From NCBI RefSeq assembly GCF_009761815.1, contig NZ_RWIN01000080.1, forward strand, positions 1 to 64,000: a stretch of DNA of 64,000 nt, given 5' to 3'. Positions within the stretch are counted from its first letter, which is position 1, and each line of letters begins with the position of its first letter. The stretch is from Pseudomonas sp. PB120 (GTDB lineage: Bacteria; Pseudomonadota; Gammaproteobacteria; Pseudomonadales; Pseudomonadaceae). The notes under the pieces were generated by a model that had not been told where the DNA came from, searched no databases, and saw nothing but the letters and a program-made list of their open reading frames with translations. A program made the position numbers and the translations under genes. Positions 34,239 to 43,014 of the stretch are shown here, one piece after another.

Positions 34239-35336
34239 TTACTTACCGAGCTTCACCCGCGTCCAGCCCCGGGTCATTACCCGCTGGACACCAATCGGCA
34301 TATCGGGAATCGCATACAACGTCGCCATTACTTCCTGGGACGGATACGACCCCGGGTCATCGCGAATCGATTCATCCACCAGCGGCGTCGCCGCGGCGTT
34401 GGCGTTGCTGTAGCCGATGTTGTTGGTGATCTCGGCAATGATGTCCGGGCGCATCAGGAAATTCATGAACAGGTAAGCGTTCTCGACGTTCGCCGCGTCC
34501 CGGGGGATCGCGACCATGTCGTAGAAACTGCCCGCGCCTTCTTTCGGAATGCTGTAGTCGATCTTCACGTCATTGCCGGCTTCTTGCGCGCGGGCCTTGG
34601 CCTGCAACACGTCACCGGAGTAACCGACCGCAACGCAGATGTTGCCGTTGGCCAGGTCGGAGATGTACTTCGAGGAATGGAAGTACGCCACCGACGGCCG
34701 GATCTTCATGAACAGCGCTTCAGCTTCGGCGATCTGGCCTTTGTCTTGCGAGTTCACCGGGTAACCCAGGTAGTGCAGGGCGGCCGGCAGCATTTCGGTC
34801 GGCGAGTCGAGGAAACTGATGCCGCAGGCTTTCAGTTTTTCCGCGTTTTCCGGTTTGAACAGCAAGTCCCAGGAGTTGGTCGGAGCATTGGCGCCGAGTA
34901 CTTCCTTGACCTTGGCCGGGTTGAAGCCAATGCCGATCGAACCCCACATGTACGGGAAGGCGTGATCGTTGCCCGGGTCGCTGGCGGACGCGTTTTTCAG
35001 CAGCACCGGATTGAGGTTTTTCCAGTTGGTCAGCTTCGACTTGTCCAGTTCCTGGTAGACGCCAGCCTTGATCTGCTTGGCCAGGAAACTGTTGGACGGC
35101 ACGACGATGTCGTAACCGGACTTGCCGGCGAGCAACCGTGCTTCGAGGGTTTCATTGCTGTCGAACACATCGTAGGTCACGCGAATGCCGGTCTCGTCTT
35201 CGAACTTCTTGACGGTGTCCGGTGCGATGTAATCCGACCAGTTGTAGACACGCAGAACCTTGTCATTGGCCTGGGCGCCAGTGGCGATTGCGCCCAATAG
35301 GGACAGTGTCAGCAGAGTCCTGCCAAACATTTTCAT
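34239..35336 (-). CDS. potF: Putrescine/polyamine ABC transporter periplasmic binding protein
   Basis: 365 residues with a Sec signal peptide ([18 protein letters not shown]). The mature protein has the PotF/PotD signature [20 protein letters not shown] and blocks [27 protein letters not shown] and the C-terminal [15 protein letters not shown]. It captures polyamine in the periplasm for the PotGHI transporter encoded just upstream. It is separated from potI by a 248-nt gap with a REPIN, so it may have its own promoter or sit behind a processing site. GGAG fixes the start at 35336. The frame upstream to 35537 is the REPIN. Confidence 0.94.
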   Translation of the reverse strand: MKMFGRTLLTLSLLGAIATGAQANDKVLRVYNWSDYIAPDTVKKFEDETGIRVTYDVFDSNETLEARLLAGKSGYDIVVPSNSFLAKQIKAGVYQELDKSKLTNWKNLNPVLLKNASASDPGNDHAFPYMWGSIGIGFNPAKVKEVLGANAPTNSWDLLFKPENAEKLKACGISFLDSPTEMLPAALHYLGYPVNSQDKGQIAEAEALFMKIRPSVAYFHSSKYISDLANGNICVAVGYSGDVLQAKARAQEAGNDVKIDYSIPKEGAGSFYDMVAIPRDAANVENAYLFMNFLMRPDIIAEITNNIGYSNANAAATPLVDESIRDDPGSYPSQEVMATLYAIPDMPIGVQRVMTRGWTRVKLGK

Positions 35337-35439
35337 CGGTACAACTCCAATTCTCTTTTTATTCAAAATCACAAAGCAAAAATGCAGTGAACGTAAAACC
35401 GGTGCAGCAAACACAAAATCTGTGCGGTGACACAAACCT

Positions 35440-35552
35440 TGTGGCGAGGGAGCTTGCTCCCGCTTGAGTGCGCAGCACTCACAAAATTGGCCAGGTTGCC
35501 AACAATCAGGGGTCGCTTCGCAACCCGGCGCGAACAAGCTCGCTCGCCACAG
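35440..35552. repeat. REPIN, GTGGCGAGGGAGCTTGCTCC class
   Basis: Left core GTGGCGAGGGAGCTTGCTCC at 35441 and a right inverted copy GCGAACAAGCTCGCTCGCCAC ending at 35551. It lies inside the pot gene series, between potI and potF. Confidence 0.88.
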
Positions 35553-35584
35553 GTCCGTGTTTAATCAATTCATCAGCGGCGGCT

Positions 35585-36469
35585 TCAAGCCGTTGCGCCC
35601 GCCATCTGCTTCGCAGGCTGCTGCCACGATTCGCTCGCGGTCTGGTCCATCGCTTCCTGGATCGCACGTTTACGGGTGGCTTCGGCGCGGCGGCTGAAGT
35701 ACCAGACCATGAACGTCACAATCGAAACCGCCAACAGAATCAGACTGGCCACGGCGTTGATCTCAGGCTTCACGCCCAGGCGCACCGCCGAGAACACTTC
35801 CATCGGCAAGGTCGTCGACCCCGGGCCCGACACGAAGCTCGCCAACACCAGGTCATCCAGCGACAAGGCAAACGACATCATGCCGCCGGCCGCCAGTGAC
35901 GGCGCGATCATCGGAATGGTGATCAGGAAAAACACCTTGAACGGTTTCGCCCCCAGGTCCATGGCCGCTTCTTCGATGGACAAGTCCAGCTCGCGAAGGC
36001 GGGCGGAGACTACCACTGCCACATAAGCGGCACAAAACGTGGTGTGTGCGATCCAGATGGTGACGATGCCACGCTCCATCGGCCAACCGATCAACTGCGC
36101 CATGGCCACGAACAGCAGCAACAGCGACAGACCGGTGATCACTTCAGGCATCACCAACGGCGCGGTCACCAGGCCGCCGAACAGCGTGCGGCCCTTGAAG
36201 CGCGTCACACGAGTCAGCACAAACGCCGCCAACGTGCCCAGCGCTACCGCCGCAATCGCGGTGTAGCAGGCGATTTCCAGCGAGCGCACCACCGAGCCCA
36301 TCAGTTGCGTGTTATCGAGCAAACCGGCGTACCACTTGAACGACCAGCCACCCCACACCGTCACCAGCTTGGAGGCGTTGAACGAGTAGATCACCAGGAT
36401 CAGCATCGGCAGGTAAATAAACGACAGGCCGAGCACCAGCATCATTTTTGAAAAACCGAAACGTTTCAT
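35585..36469 (-). CDS. potI: Polyamine ABC transporter permease PotI
   Basis: 294 residues with six predicted membrane helices and the binding-protein-dependent transport EAA loop (IEEAAMDLGAKPFKVFFLITIPMI, containing EAAxxxGA). It is one of two inner-membrane permease subunits. Its ATG at 36469 overlaps the potH stop (ATGA), so the pair is coupled. The extension to 36598 lies inside potH and is rejected. The C-terminus is Ala/Gln-rich and does not form an extra domain. Confidence 0.94.
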   Translation of the reverse strand: MKRFGFSKMMLVLGLSFIYLPMLILVIYSFNASKLVTVWGGWSFKWYAGLLDNTQLMGSVVRSLEIACYTAIAAVALGTLAAFVLTRVTRFKGRTLFGGLVTAPLVMPEVITGLSLLLLFVAMAQLIGWPMERGIVTIWIAHTTFCAAYVAVVVSARLRELDLSIEEAAMDLGAKPFKVFFLITIPMIAPSLAAGGMMSFALSLDDLVLASFVSGPGSTTLPMEVFSAVRLGVKPEINAVASLILLAVSIVTFMVWYFSRRAEATRKRAIQEAMDQTASESWQQPAKQMAGATA

Positions 36470-37380
36470 CCCCGTGCCTCCATCTCTTTGGCCTGGCTGC
36501 GGTTGAACAGCAGAATCGGCACAATCAGGATCAACAGCATCACCACCGCCAGGGCAGACGCCACCGGCCAGTCGCGGTTGTTGAAGAACTCTTGCCACAG
36601 CACACGCCCGATCATCAGGGTTTCCGGGCCACCCAGCAGCTCAGGAATCACGAACTCACCGACCACCGGAATGAACACCAGCATGCAGCCGGCGATGATC
36701 CCGTTCTTGGCCAACGGCACGGTGATTTTCCAGAAGTTGTTGAAGTTGCTCGACCCCAGGTCCGACGCGGCTTCCAGCAGGCTGCCGTCGTGCTTGACCA
36801 GGTTGGCGTACAGCGGCAACACCATGAACGGCAGATACGCATACACCACACCGATATAGACGGCGGTGTTGGTGTTGAGGATCTCGATCGGGTGATCCGT
36901 CAGCCCGGTCCACATCAGGAACGCATTGAGCAGACCGTTGTTGCTGAGGATGCCCATCCACGCATACACGCGGATCAGGATCGCGGTCCAGGTCGGCATC
37001 ATGATCAACAGCATCAGGACGTTTTGCGTTTCCTTGTTCGCCTTGGTAATGGCGTAAGCCATTGGAAAGCCGATCACCAGGCACATCAGCGTGCTGAAAA
37101 ACGCGACCTTCAACGAGCCGAGGTAGGCCGAGATGTACAGCTCATCGTCGGTCAGCAGCACATAGTTGCCGACGTTCAGAAACAGCTGGAATTTCTGTTC
37201 GGCGTAGGTGTAGATCTCGGAATAAGGAGGAATGGCCAGCGCCGCTTCCGAAAAGCTGATCTTCATCACCAGGAAGAACGGCAACAGGAAAAACAGGCAC
37301 AGCCACAGGAATGGAATCCCGATGACGAGCTTGCGACCACTCGGCATCAGCCGCATGAACTGCTGATTGAGTGTTTTCAT
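36466..37380 (-). CDS. potH: Polyamine ABC transporter permease PotH
   Basis: 304 residues with six predicted membrane helices and an EAA loop (LLEAASDLGSSNFNNFWKITVP). It forms the translocation channel with PotI. The start at 37380 overlaps the stop of the ATPase gene by ATGA, and its stop overlaps potI, so potG-potH-potI form a tightly coupled operon. The N-terminal MKTLNQQFMRLMPSGRK is cytoplasmic. The motif NPxxP-like segments before the first helix are as expected. Confidence 0.94.
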   Translation of the reverse strand: MKTLNQQFMRLMPSGRKLVIGIPFLWLCLFFLLPFFLVMKISFSEAALAIPPYSEIYTYAEQKFQLFLNVGNYVLLTDDELYISAYLGSLKVAFFSTLMCLVIGFPMAYAITKANKETQNVLMLLIMMPTWTAILIRVYAWMGILSNNGLLNAFLMWTGLTDHPIEILNTNTAVYIGVVYAYLPFMVLPLYANLVKHDGSLLEAASDLGSSNFNNFWKITVPLAKNGIIAGCMLVFIPVVGEFVIPELLGGPETLMIGRVLWQEFFNNRDWPVASALAVVMLLILIVPILLFNRSQAKEMEARG

Positions 37381-38519
37381 GAGCGCAGTACCACGCCGCT
37401 GTCGTCTTCCCACCACACGTAGACTTTGTCGTCCCAGGTCGGACGCGCGCCACGGCGTTCGGCGTTGGCCATGAACGACTGCACGACTTTGCCGCCAGGC
37501 AATTCCACGTAGAACACCGAGTGACCGCCGAGGTAGGCGATGTCATGCACCTTGCCCTGGGACCAGTTGTAGCGGGTGTCGGGTTGAGTGGTGCTGACCA
37601 GCATTTTTTCCGGACGGATCGCGTAGGTGATCGACTTGTCCTGCACCGAAGTGCTGACGCCGTGACCGACGTAGATCTTCTGCTCGAGGTCCGGGCTGTG
37701 AATGATCGCGTGACCTTCCAGGTCTTCCACAACGGTGCCTTCGAAGGCGTTCACGTTGCCGATGAATTCGCAGACCATGCGGCTGACCGGTGCTTCATAG
37801 ATGTCGACCGGGCTGCCGATCTGGGCGATCCAGCCCAGGTGCATGATCGCGATGCGCTGGGCCATGGTCATGGCTTCTTCCTGGTCGTGGGTCACCATCA
37901 CGCAGGTCACGCCCACGCGTTCGATGATTTCCACCAGTTCCAGTTGCATCTGCGAGCGCAGCTTTTTATCCAGCGCGCCCATCGGTTCGTCGAGCAGCAA
38001 CAGCTTCGGACGTTTGGCCAGGGAGCGAGCCAGGGCGACACGCTGACGCTGACCGCCGGACAACTGGTGCGGTTTGCGCTTGGCGTACTGGGTCATGTGC
38101 ACCAGGCGCAGCATTTCTTCAACCCGGGCGTCGATTTCACTGGCGGACAGACGATCCTGCTTCAGGCCGAAAGCGATGTTCTGCGCCACCGTCATGTGCG
38201 GGAACAGCGCGTACGACTGGAACATCATATTGATCGGCCGCTCATAGGGCGGCATGTCGGTGATGTCGACACCGTCGAGCAGAATCCGGCCTTCGGTCGG
38301 GCGCTCGAAACCTGCGAGCATGCGCAGCAGGGTCGATTTGCCGGAACCGGAACCGCCGAGCAGGGCGAAGATCTCGCCTTGATGAATCTCGAGCGAGACA
38401 TCATCCACTGCGCAGGTTTCGTCGAATTTCTTGGTGACGCGGTCGACTTTCACCAACACCTTTTTCGATGTCTGGTGACCTTCAAGAGCCTTCCTGTAAA
38501 TGCTGGAGGCGTTTGCCAT
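37377..38519 (-). CDS. potG: Polyamine ABC transporter ATP-binding protein PotG
   Basis: 380 residues. Walker A is GGSGSGKST, the Q-loop region is MMFQSYALFPH, the ABC signature is LSGGQRQR, Walker B is LLLLDEPMGALD, and the H-loop is MVTHDQEEA. A C-terminal TOBE domain follows (DKSITYAIRPEKMLV). It energises import of putrescine. MANASSIYRK at 38519 has GGGAG upstream; the frame extension up to 38753 runs through a REPIN and is rejected. It is the first gene of the potGHI operon. Confidence 0.95.
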   Translation of the reverse strand: MANASSIYRKALEGHQTSKKVLVKVDRVTKKFDETCAVDDVSLEIHQGEIFALLGGSGSGKSTLLRMLAGFERPTEGRILLDGVDITDMPPYERPINMMFQSYALFPHMTVAQNIAFGLKQDRLSASEIDARVEEMLRLVHMTQYAKRKPHQLSGGQRQRVALARSLAKRPKLLLLDEPMGALDKKLRSQMQLELVEIIERVGVTCVMVTHDQEEAMTMAQRIAIMHLGWIAQIGSPVDIYEAPVSRMVCEFIGNVNAFEGTVVEDLEGHAIIHSPDLEQKIYVGHGVSTSVQDKSITYAIRPEKMLVSTTQPDTRYNWSQGKVHDIAYLGGHSVFYVELPGGKVVQSFMANAERRGARPTWDDKVYVWWEDDSGVVLRS

Positions 38520-38607
38520 GTGAAACTCCCAACAGGTTTCGTTCGTCGGGCCAACGCGGCCTGACTTAATAGTTGATTGCAAGCCCGGGGGCGGGTAACG
38601 CCGACCA

Positions 38608-38709
38608 CTGTAGGAGCGAGCTTGCTCGCGATGAACGCCAACGATGACGCGGGCTGTCTGAATGCCCGCGTAGTCCGGGCATCCATCGCGAGCAGGCTCG
38701 CTCCTACAG
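38608..38709. repeat. REPIN (inverted REP pair)
   Basis: TGTAGGAGCGAGCTTGCTCG at 38609 and an inverted copy ending in GCTCGCTCCTACAGG at 38683-38709. It fills most of the 347-nt gap between puuD and potG, which shows no gene. The potG promoter must lie in the same gap. Confidence 0.9.
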
Positions 38710-38866
38710 GGAATTGCGTTGCCTGTCCGTTCGGGCTTATTCGGCGCCGCCATCCTGGCTGCCTGGTCGTGCTTGTTGTTATTGCGGTGTTTCGTTTTCG
38801 CGAGGCACGGATGCGCAAAAGCCCATCCGCCAACCTCACGGGGCAGTCAATGTTTGGTGTTTTAAG

Positions 38867-39628
38867 TCAGCGGTTTTTGCGCAGCGCAGCCCGTCGCCGA
38901 CAGGCATCGCCGAACGCCTGGAAAATACTCAAATAAGGAGGATTCGAAAGCACCTGCCATTCCGGGTGCCACTGCACACCGACGGCGAACGTCGGGCTGT
39001 GTTCCACCGAAATCGCCTCGATCAGGCCGTCCGGCGCAATCGCTTCGGCGCGCAGGCCGGGAGCGAGTCGGTCGACGCCCTGGCTGTGAATCGAATTGAC
39101 CATGAACTGCGCCGGCAACTCCAGCGCTTCGAACACGCCACCCGGTTGCACCGTCACGGCATGGGCCGGGGCGTATTGCACCGCCAGTTCCGGGCTGTCC
39201 ACTTCGCGGTGATCGAGCATGCCCGGCAGCTCATGCACCTTCTGGTGCAGGCTGCCGCCGAACGCGACGTTCATTTCCTGGAAGCCACGGCAGATGCCGA
39301 GCACCGGAACGCCCGCCGCAATGGCTGCACGTAATAAAGGAAGGGTCGTGGCATCCCGCGCCGGATCGTGATCCGTGCCGGGGGCGCTGGCCGGGCCTTG
39401 ATAGTGGAAGGGTTCCACATTCGACGGCGAGCCGGTCAGCAGCAGACCGTCGAGCTGCGCAAGCAGATCATCGATTTCGGTCATGTCGCCTAAGGAAGGA
39501 ATGACGACGGGCAGCCCCAAAGCCGCGACGCTGACAGCACGCAAGTACTTGTCGCCGCTGACATGGTAGGGGTGCAGGCCAATCTGTTTGACGCACGCTG
39601 TAACGCCGATCAATGGCTTGAGTGCCAT
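38867..39628 (-). CDS. puuD: Gamma-glutamyl-gamma-aminobutyrate hydrolase
   Basis: 253 residues of the class I glutamine amidotransferase-like family. The nucleophile Cys is in VLGICRGFQEM; His and Glu of the triad are in VGVQWHPEW. It releases GABA and glutamate from gamma-glutamyl-GABA, the last step of the Puu route. The start at MALKPLIG (39628) has AGGTG 6-9 nt upstream. It is divergent from puuA and upstream of the potGHI genes on the same strand. The whole set for uptake and breakdown of putrescine thus lies together. Confidence 0.94.
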   Translation of the reverse strand: MALKPLIGVTACVKQIGLHPYHVSGDKYLRAVSVAALGLPVVIPSLGDMTEIDDLLAQLDGLLLTGSPSNVEPFHYQGPASAPGTDHDPARDATTLPLLRAAIAAGVPVLGICRGFQEMNVAFGGSLHQKVHELPGMLDHREVDSPELAVQYAPAHAVTVQPGGVFEALELPAQFMVNSIHSQGVDRLAPGLRAEAIAPDGLIEAISVEHSPTFAVGVQWHPEWQVLSNPPYLSIFQAFGDACRRRAALRKNR

Positions 39629-39683
39629 TTTTATCACCTCGAAGTTTCACACTTGAACGAGCTTTTCCGGAGCTTAGCCTTGT

Positions 39684-39893
39684 TGATTTTAATTAACAAC
39701 TCTCATGTAAAAAATTCTAAACGCCGTACGTCCGATCCCCAGTATTTACGCGGTTCCCACGACTGATCTGGCACTCTCGTCCCCATAAGAGGCCCGAAAA
39801 TAAAGGTTGAAAGGCCAAGTGTTCGCTATTGACTTCACTTTGCCGTTCGGGTTGACTGGGCTCGTTGCAAGGTAGTGAACATAATAATTAACA
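39684..39893. promoter_or_regulatory. Divergent puuD/puuA control region with repeated TAATTAACA
   Basis: The 280-nt region between divergent puuD and puuA contains the same 9-mer TAATTAACA twice, at 39690-39698 and 39885-39893, one near each gene. The first is inside an imperfect palindrome (GTTGATTTTAATTAACAAC). These are candidates for a shared regulator such as the PuuR-like protein encoded at 44671. Confidence 0.4.
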
Positions 39894-39908
39894 GCTAATA
39901 GGTGCATC

Positions 39909-41285
39909 ATGTCGGTCCCTCTGCGTGCCGTTCAACTCAACGAAGCAAACGCATTCCTTAAGAAATATCCTGAGGTTTTGTACGTCGACCTTCTGATTGC
40001 GGATATGAACGGTGTGGTGCGCGGCAAGCGCATCGAGCGCACCAGTCTTCATAAGGTTTACGAAAAAGGCATCAACCTCCCGGCGTCGCTGTTTGCCCTG
40101 GACATCAACGGTTCTACCGTGGAAAGCACTGGCCTGGGCCTGGACATCGGCGACTCTGACCGGATCTGCTTCCCGATCCCGGGCACCCTGAGCATCGAGC
40201 CGTGGCAAAAACGCCCGACCGCTCAGTTGCTGATGACCATGCACGAACTGGAAGGCGAGCCGTTCTTCGCCGATCCGCGGGAAGTGCTGGCCAATATCGT
40301 GCGCAAATTCGACGATCTGGGCCTGACCATCTGCGCGGCGTTCGAACTCGAGTTCTACCTGATCGACCAGGACAACGTGAACGGCCGTCCGCAGTCGCCG
40401 CGTTCGCCGGTATCGGGCAAGCGTCCGGTGTCGACCCAGGTTTACCTGATCGATGACCTCGACGAATACGTCGATTGCCTGCAAGACATTCTTGAAGGTG
40501 CGAAAGAGCAGGGCATTCCTGCCGACGCCATCGTCAAGGAAAGTGCCCCGGCACAATTCGAAGTGAACCTGCATCACGTCAATGACCCGATCAAGGCCTG
40601 CGACTACGCGGTGTTGCTCAAGCGTCTGGTGAAAAACATCGCCTACGACCACGAGATGGACACCACGTTTATGGCCAAGCCGTATCCGGGCCAGGCGGGC
40701 AACGGTCTGCACGTGCACATTTCGATTCTCGACAAAGAAGGCAACAACATCTTTGCCAGCGAGGATCCCGAGCAGAACGCCGCGCTGCGACACGCGATCG
40801 GCGGTGTGCTCGAGACCCTGCCTGCGCAGATGGCTTTCCTGTGCCCGAACGTCAACTCGTACCGTCGTTTCGGCGCACAGTTCTACGTGCCGAACTCGCC
40901 GAGCTGGGGCATCGACAACCGTACTGTAGCGGTACGTGTGCCGACCGGTTCTGCCGACGCCGTGCGCATCGAGCACCGCGTGGCCGGTGCCGACGCCAAC
41001 CCGTACCTGCTGATGGCCTCGGTCCTGGCCGGTATTCACCACGGCCTGACCAACAAAATCGAGCCGGGTGCCCCGGTCGAAGGCAACAGCTACGAGCAAA
41101 ACGAGCAGAGCCTGCCGAACAACCTGCGCGATGCACTGCGCGTGCTGGACGACAGCGAAATCATGGCCAAATACATCGACCCGCTGTACATCGACGTGTT
41201 CGTGGCGTGCAAGGAAAGCGAGCTGGCCGAGTTCGAGAACTCCATCTCGGACCTTGAGTACAACTGGTACCTGCACACCGTTTAA
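39909..41285 (+). CDS. puuA: Gamma-glutamylputrescine synthetase
   Basis: 458 residues, glutamine-synthetase family. Blocks present: VDLLIADMNGVVRGKRIE, ICAAFELEFYLI, APAQFEVNLHHVND, GNGLHVHISILD, NRTVAVRVPTG and VAGADANPYLLMAS. It condenses putrescine with glutamate and ATP, the first step of the Puu pathway. It differs markedly from the ligase at 14825-16201 and lies beside puuD, puuC and puuB, which supports the substrate assignment. The ATG at 39909 has AGGTG upstream. It is expected in the cytoplasm. Confidence 0.93.
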   Translation: MSVPLRAVQLNEANAFLKKYPEVLYVDLLIADMNGVVRGKRIERTSLHKVYEKGINLPASLFALDINGSTVESTGLGLDIGDSDRICFPIPGTLSIEPWQKRPTAQLLMTMHELEGEPFFADPREVLANIVRKFDDLGLTICAAFELEFYLIDQDNVNGRPQSPRSPVSGKRPVSTQVYLIDDLDEYVDCLQDILEGAKEQGIPADAIVKESAPAQFEVNLHHVNDPIKACDYAVLLKRLVKNIAYDHEMDTTFMAKPYPGQAGNGLHVHISILDKEGNNIFASEDPEQNAALRHAIGGVLETLPAQMAFLCPNVNSYRRFGAQFYVPNSPSWGIDNRTVAVRVPTGSADAVRIEHRVAGADANPYLLMASVLAGIHHGLTNKIEPGAPVEGNSYEQNEQSLPNNLRDALRVLDDSEIMAKYIDPLYIDVFVACKESELAEFENSISDLEYNWYLHTV

Positions 41286-41301
41286 GGGCTGTCACTCAAC
41301 C

Positions 41302-41407
41302 TGTGGCGAGGGAGCTTGCTCCCGCTGGGTCGCGAAGCGACCCCTCTTTCTAGCTCAAAAGAAGAGGACTGCTGCGCAGTCCAGCGGGAGCAAGCTCCCT
41401 CGCCACA
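41302..41407. repeat. REPIN, GTGGCGAGGGAGCTTGCTCC class
   Basis: Left core TGTGGCGAGGGAGCTTGCTC at 41302 and a right inverted copy GGGAGCAAGCTCCCTCGCCACA ending at 41407. It lies between puuA and puuC and may affect their shared mRNA. Confidence 0.9.
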
Positions 41408-41471
41408 AGTTATTCATTGCGCATCCCATCGGTTAACACGACCACCTATTCCCCTGCGTCGAGTCACAACA

Positions 41472-42962
41472 ATGACAAACACTCGCAGCGACTGGGAGCA
41501 ACGCTTCCAGTCCCTAACACTCGAAGGCCGCGCCTTCATCGACGGTCAATACCGCGCAGCACTGAGCGGTGACACCTTCGAATGCATCAGCCCGGTTGAC
41601 GGCCGCTTCCTGGCCAACGTCGCGAGCACCGACGAAGCCGACGCCAACGAGGCTGTCGCCGTCGCGCGCCGCACGTTCGACTCCGGCGTCTGGGCCCATC
41701 TTGCCCCGGCCGAGCGCAAGCGCATCCTGATCCGCTTCGCCGACCTGATCCTGGCCAACCGGGAAGAACTGGCCCTGCTCGAAACCCTCGACATGGGCAA
41801 GCCGATCAGCGACTCGCTGAACATCGACATTCCGGCGACCGCGAACGCGATCCGCTGGAGCGCCGAAGCCATCGACAAGATCTACGACGAAGTCGCGGCC
41901 ACCCCACACGATCAACTCGGCCTCATCACCCGCGAACCTGCCGGTGTCGTTGCTGCCATCGTGCCGTGGAACTTCCCGTTGATCATGGCCAGCTGGAAGT
42001 TCGCCCCAGCCCTGGCGGCCGGCAACTCGTTCATCCTCAAGCCTTCGGAAAAATCGCCGCTGACCGCGATCCGCATCGCTCAGCTTGCTCTTGACGCTGG
42101 CATCCCGAAAGGCGTGTTCAACGTCCTGCCGGGCTTCGGTCACACCGTCGGCAAGGCGCTGGCGTTGCATATGGACGTCGATGTGTTGGCCTTCACCGGC
42201 TCGACCGCGATTGCCAAGCAACTGCTGATCTACGCCGGGCAAAGCAACATGAAGCGCGTTTGGCTGGAAGCGGGCGGGAAAAGCCCGAACGTGGTGTTCG
42301 CTGACGCACCGGATTTGCGCGCGGCAGCCCAGGCGGCGGCCAGCGGGATTGCCTTCAATCAGGGCGAAGTCTGCACCGCCGGTTCGCGTTTGCTGGTCGA
42401 GCGTTCGATTCGCGAGCAGTTCATCCCGCTGCTGGTGGAAGCGCTGCAAGCCTGGAAACCGGGGCACGCCCTCGATCCGGACACCACCGTCGGCGCCGTC
42501 GTCGATCAGCGTCAACTGGACAACGTGTTGCGTTACGTCCAGATCGGTAAAGACCAGGGCGCGCAACTGATCGCGGGCGGCAGTCGCACCCTCGAAGCCA
42601 CCGGTGGCCTGTACGTGGAACCGGCGATTTTCGACGGCGTGACCAACGCCATGACCATCGCCCAGGAAGAAATCTTCGGCCCGGTGCTGTCCATGATCAC
42701 CTTCGACAGCGAAGAAGAAGCCCTGGCCATCGCCAACGACAGCATCTTCGGCCTGGCCGCCGGCGTCTGGACCAGCAACCTGAGCAAGGCCCACACCTTC
42801 GCGCGCGGTTTGCGCGCCGGCAGCGTCTGGGTCAACCAGTACGACGGCGGCGACATGACCGCGCCGTTTGGCGGGTACAAGCAGTCGGGTAACGGTCGGG
42901 ACAAATCGCTGCACGCGTTCGACAAATACACCGAACTCAAAGCGACCTGGATCAAGCTCTAA
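41472..42962 (+). CDS. puuC: Gamma-glutamyl-gamma-aminobutyraldehyde dehydrogenase
   Basis: 496 residues, aldehyde dehydrogenase superfamily. The base Glu is in VWLEAGGKSPN and the catalytic Cys is in FNQGEVCTAGSRL. The cofactor regions IVPWNFPL and FTGSTAIAKQ are normal. It oxidises gamma-glutamyl-aminobutyraldehyde to gamma-glutamyl-GABA with NAD(P). The start at MTNTRSD (41472) follows the REPIN; the ribosome-binding site is weak. The gene is followed 52 nt later by puuB. The closest paralogue in this window is the dehydrogenase at 61811. Confidence 0.93.
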   Translation: MTNTRSDWEQRFQSLTLEGRAFIDGQYRAALSGDTFECISPVDGRFLANVASTDEADANEAVAVARRTFDSGVWAHLAPAERKRILIRFADLILANREELALLETLDMGKPISDSLNIDIPATANAIRWSAEAIDKIYDEVAATPHDQLGLITREPAGVVAAIVPWNFPLIMASWKFAPALAAGNSFILKPSEKSPLTAIRIAQLALDAGIPKGVFNVLPGFGHTVGKALALHMDVDVLAFTGSTAIAKQLLIYAGQSNMKRVWLEAGGKSPNVVFADAPDLRAAAQAAASGIAFNQGEVCTAGSRLLVERSIREQFIPLLVEALQAWKPGHALDPDTTVGAVVDQRQLDNVLRYVQIGKDQGAQLIAGGSRTLEATGGLYVEPAIFDGVTNAMTIAQEEIFGPVLSMITFDSEEEALAIANDSIFGLAAGVWTSNLSKAHTFARGLRAGSVWVNQYDGGDMTAPFGGYKQSGNGRDKSLHAFDKYTELKATWIKL

Positions 42963-43014
42963 TACTTCTACAACGGCGGTCGCCGGCGAGTGTCGGCGGC
43001 CATCGGAGAAACCT

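Noticed and set aside
39771..39790. Possible sigma54 promoter (TGGCAC) upstream of puuA
   Set aside because: The -12 GC element is missing after the right spacing, so the site fails the consensus.
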